Assembly (NCBI GenBank): GCA_910585015.1
Contig: CAJUCT010000001.1
Coordinates: 232,325 to 296,324, forward strand
Length of the DNA: 64,000 nucleotides
Direction: 5' to 3'
Source: an uncultured Acetatifactor sp.
Lineage (GTDB): Bacteria; Bacillota; Clostridia; Lachnospirales; Lachnospiraceae
Below the pieces are notes generated by a model that worked only from the letters and a program-made list of their open reading frames with translations, did not search any database and was not told where the DNA came from. Of this stretch, positions 51,798-60,300 are shown in pieces. The translations under genes and the position numbers were made by a program. Numbering within the stretch: the first letter of the stretch is position 1; the number at the start of each line of letters is the position of its first letter.

Positions 51798-53402
51798 ATG
51801 AAATATGCAATTGACAGATATGTGATAGGCTCAGAGAAAGAAGTCAGTGCAGATTTATTTTATGGTAAGTATATTTCACGAAGACACGGTAGGTTTCTAT
51901 GCCCTGAATGCGGCGAGCCTGTGTATTGGTGTTCCAGAGGAGGCTCGCAGCCGGACAAGTTTTCTCACTATAACAAGACAGAATTGAGCCCGGAATGTGA
52001 AAAGCGGGTAGATGGAAGTTTGAAACTGAATCTGTATGAGCGGGTTGGATTACCGGTCTATCTTACAGTCAGGGCAGGCAACCGGTTTTGCCTGAACATA
52101 GGATTTCCGGTACTGGGCGAAAAAATGCTTTTAAGAGCAGCCCGACAGGGGGTTAAGGTTTGCGTGGCAGGGGCGGAGACTCAAAAGACAATCTCTGTGG
52201 ATGCGGGTCATTTTTTGGAGGACAATGTTACATTGGTTCCTGTCAATTTTGTTCCCCCAACGGGAAAAAATTTTGCTGTGACAATATTTCCCCAGGAAAA
52301 AACGTGGGAAATCCGAAAAAGCTGGTCTGATCATGCGGACGGCTTTTACTGTGGAGGTGCGATTTTTACATATGGTGAGACGGAAGGCAAAAAAATCAGA
52401 AAGGGAGATGCTGTTTCACCAGACCGGCAATATTATGTAGTTGCCAGGTATTTCAGGCCTCCCAAGGAGATTCAGTGGAAAGCGCTTGGAACCATATCTT
52501 TGAGCAAAGAGGTTTATCAGGTTTATTTAGTTACAATTTGTGTTTCCACAGAAAATATAAGCAGATATAGATATGTGGAAAATTATTTACAAAAGGAGTT
52601 TGGTGTGCGACTGTTGCAGACGCTGCCGGAATTGATTCCTTTATGGCCGCCGGTGACAGAGCAGGGCGTAAGGATTCCTGTTTCGGGTCGTGCGAAAATG
52701 TTCTGTGCGGTGTCCAGTGGAAATGATGTTCCCAATGTATATAGATATGACGGAACGGACGTTTTGCCGATGACTATAAAGAGAGAAGAAAGCGGTTCTT
52801 ATACAGTAGTTTTTCCTGTGGATTCACAGGAAATGCTATTATCAGTGGACAGAAAATATGCGGGGAGAGAGGTCTCATTTCAAGCTAAAGAGATTGCCCG
52901 CTCCGGGTTTGTGTATGTTTCTTTCTTAGAAGATACAAAGGGGGATCTGATAGAGTGGGAAGATTTGACAAGGCAAGTCCTTTCCGCTCCTTTTTTCTTA
53001 AATGTAAATGCGAGAATGGAGTTGTATATTGGCTATCGAGATAAAATTTTCCGGCATGTGGCGGTACATGAACGACGGGTAGCTGTTACAGAACAGCGCA
53101 ATTCACAAGAAATGTACTTTGTGGCGGAAGATGGTGTTTTCTTTCATATCGGGGTAAAAAACAAAGAAGAAGCAACGAATTTGCAGTCACTGTTGACAGT
53201 GGACAGGGTCAGAGAGGGCCACGGCGGTGAATGGGTTCCTCTTCCTTATTGGGTAAAATATTTGTTGCTGGAATGCGAGAGAATGGGGCAGGAAGAGCTG
53301 GTAAGGGAAGTCGGGAAACGAATTGTAAAAGGGAGAATATCAGTTGGCCTTTTGAAGGTATTACACGACTTCTATTGCAGGCAGAAAGGATTTTACAGAT
53401 GA
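51798..53402 (+). CDS. Cassette gene 1: CoiA-like zinc-finger protein, unknown function
   Basis: A 534-aa soluble protein. Residues ~30-75 form a zinc-ribbon-like motif as at the start of CoiA-type nucleases: RRHGRFLCPECGEPVYWC, then FSHYNKTELSPECEKRVDG. The rest is beta-rich with no motif I recognise (FPVLGEKMLLRAARQGVKVC; TEQGVRIPVSGRAKMFCAVS; FVYVSFLEDTKGDLIEWEDL) and no nuclease signature. Its TGA overlaps the ATG of the next gene (ATGA), so the two are coupled. It is the first of four genes on one strand ending in a DUF1998 helicase, and could be a recognition or scaffold subunit; that is inference. Composition is more AT-rich than the flanking chromosome. Confidence 0.75.
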   Translation: MKYAIDRYVIGSEKEVSADLFYGKYISRRHGRFLCPECGEPVYWCSRGGSQPDKFSHYNKTELSPECEKRVDGSLKLNLYERVGLPVYLTVRAGNRFCLNIGFPVLGEKMLLRAARQGVKVCVAGAETQKTISVDAGHFLEDNVTLVPVNFVPPTGKNFAVTIFPQEKTWEIRKSWSDHADGFYCGGAIFTYGETEGKKIRKGDAVSPDRQYYVVARYFRPPKEIQWKALGTISLSKEVYQVYLVTICVSTENISRYRYVENYLQKEFGVRLLQTLPELIPLWPPVTEQGVRIPVSGRAKMFCAVSSGNDVPNVYRYDGTDVLPMTIKREESGSYTVVFPVDSQEMLLSVDRKYAGREVSFQAKEIARSGFVYVSFLEDTKGDLIEWEDLTRQVLSAPFFLNVNARMELYIGYRDKIFRHVAVHERRVAVTEQRNSQEMYFVAEDGVFFHIGVKNKEEATNLQSLLTVDRVREGHGGEWVPLPYWVKYLLLECERMGQEELVREVGKRIVKGRISVGLLKVLHDFYCRQKGFYR

Positions 53403-56302
53403 GACAGGCAGAGAATAAGGAAAGTGCATTATATGGGAATGGCGAGACGGAGGATAATCATATTGGAAAAGTGCAAAATGCAGGTGACATACAGCAGACT
53501 CCCGCAAAGAAGAGTGAAATAACCGCCGCCGATCTTTCGGTTCAGGATATAGAATATATTTGCGGACAGATTACACCAAAGGCAATACGGACATATTTTC
53601 AACAGTATCCCCAGGAGTTCGCTAAAATCCGCCCGGGCATCCGGGCCGCATCTTTGCCGGACGATATGACGATACAGCTTGTCACCAAAAATATTTCCAA
53701 AAGATTTGTCTCGTCCTTTATTAATAAGTATCTCAGTGCCTGGAAAAAGGAAATTAAAGAATATCAGTATATGTTGGAAAGGAAAGGGGAATCTCCTCAA
53801 AAAGCGCAGTTGATGACGATTGCGCATAGCGTGTTTGAGGGGAATGTGCCGCTCTTTTTCAGAGTGACAGGAAATCTCTGTTCAGAGGGATATGTGGAAC
53901 TGACGGAAGAGGCAATTCTGCTTTTAAAAGAATTGCAAGAGCAGAAAGAGAGATTAACCGAGGGCGTGGAAAGTAAGGGGGAAGACAGCGCAAGGAACCT
54001 TGAAATCGGGCAGATGCAGGAAAAAATCAGGCATTTAACTGAGCATACAGCCAAACTCGGGCAGGAACTGGAGACGGAGAGGAAAGCGCAAGTTGAAGCG
54101 CAAAACGCAATATCCGGGTTATCGGAGAAAAACGGCGCACTTGAAAGTGAGTTGACGACAGTAAAGGGACGGCTCAGGGATGCAGAGGATAAAGCGGACA
54201 GGTCGCAGGCGGAGCTGGAGAAAATGCATAAGCTGTTAAAGTATGCGGATGAGGACATGATGGAGGAGCAGAGTGAAGAATTTCCGCATGTTTCGATCGG
54301 TCAGGTGTGGACTGATACTAATGGGAAAAGATGGTGCAGAAGGTTTGCGGATATAGAAGACAGGAAAGTCAGACGGTTTATCAGAAATGAGGAAGAACCG
54401 CCTTATTTTGGTAATCGGGACAAGCTGCCGGTGTTTGATGGGCCTGATATGGAGGGCTTTCTGGGAGTATGGAATTGGAAGGCCGTTGAGAACTATAAGG
54501 ATTCAAATAGAGATTATGTCAAGACGCAGTACAACAGCAGCATAAAATACATAGAAGTTGTGGAGCTGGCGGAGTGCCATAGTTGTGAAGATGTTTCGAA
54601 ATATTTGGAAAGTAATACCTTTTCCGGTATTGCAGGGAGTAAAATTCTTTTTGGATATCGCACGACAGAGAGGGAAATGAATGGTTTGCTCTGTGGGACA
54701 AGGGAACTTGAGGTTTGTGATGGGTGCGTCCGACTGAAGAAAGAGGTATGTGTATTGCCGCAATATCAAATTGATATTGGAGATGTATTAGATATTGTGG
54801 GGAAGAAAATCTACAGACATCTCAATATGGGTATTCCGCAGAGTATTTTTCAGATCAAGAGTCCTATGGAGGTTGTAAAAAATATTGTCATAAAACGTGC
54901 TACCAGTACCAGATTGCGGCAAAGCGGCCTCAGTGTAAAGGAGACACAGCACTGTCAGACTTTTTTGAGAGAAATGCCGGAAGAAACGGTATATCAGGAA
55001 ATTATGGATGCTTATGGATGCACGGAGGCAGAAGCCCAGGGATATCTGTACGCCTTTATTGAACAGGCGGATTCCTATCTGACGGAGAGCGATCTGGATA
55101 TGGAAACGCTGGGGGCGGCGGTGGAACGGAACGAGGGGCTCGTGAAAAAGTGTAAGGGATTGCTCTTGGAAGACTGGGAGAGGGAAAATGCCGGGCAAAT
55201 TCGTATGGCGCAGACAGAATTGGAGGAATTGCAAGACGCTGTCAGCAAAGAAAAGGATATTTACGCATCCTGTAAAGAGCAGCATGGCAGAGTGCGGGAG
55301 GAACTGGAAAGGTTCCAGGAAGAGATTGTAAGACAGGAGAAGCTGGCACAGGAGGTAGAAGAGAAGATAGCGGCCCGCATTTTGGCGGCGCGGAAGGATG
55401 CGGCGGATTTTATTTCAGAGATGGCTTTTGCCATACCGGTTCATTTGAGGGGAAAGGAAGCGCAGGCAGAAGGGGGCTTTGACAGGATATCGGTTACTTA
55501 TAGGAAAAGAGAATATCTGTGGGGGGATGACATCACGGATATGGATTCTTTTGTGGAAGAACTGGCGGATAATTTATACAATATGGGGTATGAGGAGGGT
55601 ATTGCCGATCAGATGTCGCAGATGCTTTGCTTTGCGATTTGCAGTAAAATTCCCGTGGTGTGCGGCGATCATGCGGAGAAGATAGGGGATTGCGTGGCGG
55701 CCATGTTTGGGGAAGAGGGGGTATGCGAGCTTACCTTATCGATTGGGGAGCCCTGTTGTAAATCCATGTGTGATTTTATCAGTCAGGAGGTACTCTGTGC
55801 AGAGCGGGTATTTGTGATAAATGGTGTTTTTGACGGATTCAGTCTGAATGCTTTTCAGGAAATCAGGCAGCGCTCGGAGGAATGGGGGCACAGGGCTATT
55901 ATCATTTTTTCTTTAAGCGGCGTGAATGTGGAAATGGTTCCTGGCTATGTGTGGAATCGGGTTTTGTTTATGGACGGCGATGTGGGGATTGCGGACTTTG
56001 ACAGGGGGACATTGCGGGCGTTCCACTCGTCCATGGAGTTTACCTGCACATATGACGAGGAGGACTTTCGCAAAAAGCGCAGGCTGCTAAAGAAGTTTTA
56101 TGGAATGATTGACAATACGGCGATCTTGTATTACGCAAAATATCTGGCCGTCACAGGCGGGACGATAGAGCCGGATGAGCTGCTGCTGCAGCAGATTTTG
56201 TTGTGTGCGAAAGCCGCCGGTAAAGGGGAGAAGTTTTTGGAAATTCTCTCATCCATGGAATTTGACATGGAATCGGATCGATATCTCGCAAAATATCTGT
56301 GA
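53399..56302 (+). CDS. Cassette gene 2: coiled-coil protein with degenerate ATPase-like C-terminus
   Basis: Start at 53399 overlaps the previous stop (ATGA); the longer in-frame start at 53231 would overlap gene 1 by 170 bases and is rejected. The 967-aa product has a helical N-terminus (VQDIEYICGQITPKAIRTYF; KNISKRFVSSFINKYLSAWK), a coiled coil at ~170-285, a beta domain (~290-410: IGQVWTDTNGKRWCRRFADI), a second coiled coil at ~597-660, and a C-terminal part resembling a worn AAA+ fold: IPVVCGDHAEKIGDCVAAM (~750) in the Walker A place without GxxGxGK, VFVINGVFDGF (~800) in the Walker B place without acidic pair, and AIIIFSLSGV (~832) like sensor 1. It may be an adaptor or a large structural subunit. 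Confidence 0.7.
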   Translation: MRQAENKESALYGNGETEDNHIGKVQNAGDIQQTPAKKSEITAADLSVQDIEYICGQITPKAIRTYFQQYPQEFAKIRPGIRAASLPDDMTIQLVTKNISKRFVSSFINKYLSAWKKEIKEYQYMLERKGESPQKAQLMTIAHSVFEGNVPLFFRVTGNLCSEGYVELTEEAILLLKELQEQKERLTEGVESKGEDSARNLEIGQMQEKIRHLTEHTAKLGQELETERKAQVEAQNAISGLSEKNGALESELTTVKGRLRDAEDKADRSQAELEKMHKLLKYADEDMMEEQSEEFPHVSIGQVWTDTNGKRWCRRFADIEDRKVRRFIRNEEEPPYFGNRDKLPVFDGPDMEGFLGVWNWKAVENYKDSNRDYVKTQYNSSIKYIEVVELAECHSCEDVSKYLESNTFSGIAGSKILFGYRTTEREMNGLLCGTRELEVCDGCVRLKKEVCVLPQYQIDIGDVLDIVGKKIYRHLNMGIPQSIFQIKSPMEVVKNIVIKRATSTRLRQSGLSVKETQHCQTFLREMPEETVYQEIMDAYGCTEAEAQGYLYAFIEQADSYLTESDLDMETLGAAVERNEGLVKKCKGLLLEDWERENAGQIRMAQTELEELQDAVSKEKDIYASCKEQHGRVREELERFQEEIVRQEKLAQEVEEKIAARILAARKDAADFISEMAFAIPVHLRGKEAQAEGGFDRISVTYRKREYLWGDDITDMDSFVEELADNLYNMGYEEGIADQMSQMLCFAICSKIPVVCGDHAEKIGDCVAAMFGEEGVCELTLSIGEPCCKSMCDFISQEVLCAERVFVINGVFDGFSLNAFQEIRQRSEEWGHRAIIIFSLSGVNVEMVPGYVWNRVLFMDGDVGIADFDRGTLRAFHSSMEFTCTYDEEDFRKKRRLLKKFYGMIDNTAILYYAKYLAVTGGTIEPDELLLQQILLCAKAAGKGEKFLEILSSMEFDMESDRYLAKYL

Positions 56303-56314
56303 GGGGGATGACGG

Positions 56315-57367
56315 ATGGATGGTGAAATCCTGCAGGCAATGGCTGCTGATTTGGGAATGGACAGATATATAGCTGAATCCGAGGCACAGTACTGCAACAG
56401 AGTTTTGTATTCGGCAATGGCCTGCTGGATAAAGGCGGCCGCACTGGATCAGCCTCTCGCCCCTGTGCAGGAGGAGGCGCAGGGTGTAAGCAGGAGGCAT
56501 ATTTTGTGTAAGTGTACTTCTGTTTTGAATGAGATGCTGAAAAGGTTTCCGGAATCTGCGCCATGGTTTGAAGCGGCATCGGATATGGACACGCCAGTTT
56601 CAATACTGCTTTGCAGATTAATCCGGCATGGCGATTTGTTACAGGTTGGATTTGGAACCAACCTGGTTCTTGCGGAAAGTAACAGGACTGCGCTGGCGAC
56701 CGGAGTGGAGTGCATAAAGGGGGAGCCGCTTTTGCGGGGGACGCGGTATTCGGGCATAGCGATGATGCAGAGGACGGGAGAGGATATTGTGCCGGGTTCC
56801 AGAGCGGATGAAGATGTCACCACATGGTTTAGGGAGTATATCCGATGCGCATGGTGGAAAATGGCGGGTACGGAGGAGGATATACAGTATTTTAACGCGC
56901 GTGGAAAATCAGGGAACAATTATTCCCGCTGGCAGTCGGAACGGCCTGCGGCAGTGGAGGGGATATGGCTGGCGCGCCGCAGTGTTTTTCAGGGCGGATA
57001 TGAGTATTTTCTTCTCAGGCAGGGGGATTATTTAATGAAACACCGAATCGACCCGTTCCTGCAGAAAATGGGGGAACACAGACGGTTTATGATGGTCATG
57101 AGACGTATGGTGCGTAATCCCGCGTTGGTGCGGGTATGTCGGCATCGGGATCATATTTCCGTGAAATTGAATGTCCGTCTGCCCCAGAGGGAAAATTTGC
57201 TGTTGGAGACTTATGCGTGGCCCCGGGGGTCTCTGACAGACTGGTTGGAGTGGGATATGGACAATTGCGCATGGGGGGTTGTGGAGCCGCAATTATGCGC
57301 GCTGGGGCTGGTACTGACAGAGGAGGGGGAGAGCCATGGATCAATATGGGGTGAAAAGCACATATGA
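56315..57367 (+). CDS. Cassette gene 3: unknown 350-aa protein
   Basis: I do not recognise the family. It is soluble and mixed alpha/beta: EAQYCNRVLYSAMACWIKAA, PVSILLCRLIRHGDLLQVGF, RYSGIAMMQRTGEDIVPG, VTTWFREYIRCAWWKMAGTE, then LRQGDYLMKHRIDPFLQKMG and a C-terminal WPRGSLTDWLEWDMDNCAWG. The Gly/Arg and Trp patterns give no catalytic motif. It starts 12 bases after gene 2 with GAGGGGGATG and ends 32 bases inside the helicase gene, so its translation is linked to both. The close packing suggests a subunit made in set ratio with them. Confidence 0.65.
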   Translation: MDGEILQAMAADLGMDRYIAESEAQYCNRVLYSAMACWIKAAALDQPLAPVQEEAQGVSRRHILCKCTSVLNEMLKRFPESAPWFEAASDMDTPVSILLCRLIRHGDLLQVGFGTNLVLAESNRTALATGVECIKGEPLLRGTRYSGIAMMQRTGEDIVPGSRADEDVTTWFREYIRCAWWKMAGTEEDIQYFNARGKSGNNYSRWQSERPAAVEGIWLARRSVFQGGYEYFLLRQGDYLMKHRIDPFLQKMGEHRRFMMVMRRMVRNPALVRVCRHRDHISVKLNVRLPQRENLLLETYAWPRGSLTDWLEWDMDNCAWGVVEPQLCALGLVLTEEGESHGSIWGEKHI

Positions 57368-60300
57368 CGCGATTACAAACAGGCTGTTGGATTATATCAA
57401 CACGGAATATCTCGGCAAAAACGATGTGCTGCGCAGGGCCTGTGAGAAGGAATTGCAGAGCGTGGGGACGGTGTTCCAGGAACCTTACATAGGGGCGAAT
57501 CCGGCATATTTGGAGGTGGAAGACGGACTTCGTCAGGCTGATCTTGCAGAGGATGTCAAAAATATTCTGCTTAATATGGCGGAGAGGAAGTTAGGGGTGT
57601 TTAGGAATCCATATAAGCATCAGTTGGAGGCTTTGGAGGCATTTTATCAGGGACGGGATCTTTTTGTGGCCACCGGTACAGGCTCCGGAAAGACGGAATG
57701 TTTTATGTGGCCCATGGTGAGTAAGCTGGTACTGGAACAGATGCATTCCCCCGAAACATGGGAGATCCGCGGGGTGCGGGCCATTATGTTGTATCCGATG
57801 AACGCATTGGTATCGGATCAGCTTGGGAGACTTCGCCGGATGATCGGCAATGAGGAAAACGGCTTTCATAGCCTGTTGAATGAGATGGTTCCGGGAAGGC
57901 GGGTTCCGCAGTTTGGAATGTATACCGGACGTACTCCGTATTTCGGCAGGGCGGAGGAGGCGCAGAATCGGGAACTGGCGGATACGATAGAGAAGGATAT
58001 TCTCGGACAGTCAAAGGAGGTGAAAGAAAAACTTCGGGAGCTTGGGAAATATCCCTCTAAAAAGGATCTGGCGGCTTTTGTTCAGCGTCTGCGCAAACAG
58101 GAGAATGACCTGACAGATCCCATGGACGCGGAACTGATAACCCGTCATGAGATGCATCAATATTGTCCGGATATATTGATAACGAACTATTCCATGCTGG
58201 AATATATGCTGATGCGGCCCATTGAAAAAGAAATCTGGAAGAAAACCAGGAGCTGGCTTGACAGCGATCCGAGCCATAAGCTGTTGTTTGTGATTGACGA
58301 GGCTCATATGTATCATGGCTCGTCCGGCGGAGAGGTTGCGCTGCTGGTGCGCAGATTGTTATATAAGCTGGGAATCAGACGTAGCCAGATTCAGTTTATC
58401 CTCACCAGTGCCAGTGTTCCGCCGGGGAAGGAAGAGGAAATCCGTCAATTTGCCTGTGATTTGAGCGCGCAGCGGGTTGACGAGAATAAGTTTATTTTGA
58501 TTAGGGGAACAGAGGAGGAAATCCGGGAAAAGGGCGAAGAGTTTGATCCGGAGGTTTTGGTGGATTATGATATGGACGCGTTGCAACAGGAGTGGAGCCG
58601 ACGGTATCCGGCAATTCTGGATTTTGCCAGACGGGTGGGCTTTCCTATATCCTTTGATGCAAAAGAGGAAAAAACGGTGGAAATCTTGCTGTATGATTGT
58701 CTGCGCAGGTGCGCCCCTATGCTGCGTATTATGGAGCACACCAGGGGACACGCGGTCAGTTTCCAGGAGCTGGTGAAACGGGCTTTTCCCCAGGGACAAC
58801 CGGCTGCGGCGGAGAAAGCCACCAGCGTATTGCTGGCCATAGCTCCGCTGGCCAGAAACGCAGAGGGGAAAGTTTTGTATCCCGCCAGGCTGCATATGCT
58901 GTTTCGTGGATTGCAGGGGATTTATGCATGCTCCAATCCGGGCTGTCCCCAGAAAAGTCATGAGAGCTCGGAGCTGGGATTGGGGCGGATTTATCTGCGA
59001 AAGCCCGGTACCCGTTGTAAATGCGGCGGGATGATTTATGAGCTGTTGAATGAGAGATCCTGCGGCGCGCTGTTTCTGCGTGGTTTTATGGATGTTTCGG
59101 AAGGACAGAATCCCTTTGTCTGGAATGAGCCGGGGATTCAGTTTACGGACAACCTGAAAGAAGTGCATTTTTATCTGATTCCCCGGGACGGGAGTTTTAA
59201 ACCCACAAAGAATATGTATACGGCGTATCTGAATGCGCTGACAGGGCATTTGGACATATATTCTGGAGAAGAGGATGTGGGGGAGTGCTGTATCCGCGTG
59301 GCATATTCGGAGATGAAAGTCAAGGGAAAGCCGGAGCTGTTGACATTCGGAACCTGCCCCAAATGTGATAAGTTGCGTTTTGAGGCAACGGATTTTGTGA
59401 TTAAGGGAAATGAGCCCTTTTTCAATTTGGTGTCGGAGCAGTTTTATATACAGCCCCCTGTCCCTGAATACAGGGGAAAAGCCAATGAGGGGCGAAAGGT
59501 CTTGCTGTTTTCGGACAGTCGGCAGCGTGCTGCCGTTCTGGCGAAGGACTTAACCCGAGCGGCGGACGAGTGGGCTATGAAAAAGGCTTTGACGGTTGCC
59601 GCTGCCGAACTGCAGGACTGGGCAAAACAGAATGGAAAAGAACCAACGCTGAATATTTTATATGCTGTTTTTCTGAAAGTAGCCTATCAGAATGGACTCC
59701 GGTTTTTCTATGGTAATAATGAAGAAGAATTGCTGGAGGCCTTAGAGAAGATGGGGGAAATGTATGAAAAGAAGGGAGATAAGATCAAATATGCCAGCGT
59801 CATAAAAAGGCATTTTGACCATATACCGGATCAATATTACGAGCATTTGCTGCGGCAGCTGTGCAGCAATTTTCGTTCATTGACAGATGCGGGTTTATGC
59901 TGGGTTGAACCGTGTAAATCGGATGAGGATGATGAAACCTTTGAAGAAATAGAAGAAGATCTGGAAGAGGCCGGGATTGAGATGTCGCTGGAGGAGTTCA
60001 GGGTGTTGTTCGCCGCCTGGGCCATGGAAATCATGACTTCACAGTATGCTGTTGGCCCTAAAATTGACGATGACGTGAGAAAAAATATTACCATGTATCC
60101 CCGGCTGGGAATTGAGGATGCCGATAAGCTGCCGCCGAGAATTAAGAAGATGTTGGAGGCACATGGATTCTCCAAGGCGCAGATTGGTGTAATTACTGGC
60201 ATATTGGGGAGATATCTTGCACAGGGCGTTCATACCTCTTCCAAATACCTCAATATGAATATGATTACACTGCGTTTTGGGGAGGATCATGAATGGTATA

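Noticed and set aside
53231..53398. Longer start for the coiled-coil cassette gene
   Set aside because: It would overlap the previous gene by 170 bases; the ATGA overlap at 53399 is the natural start.
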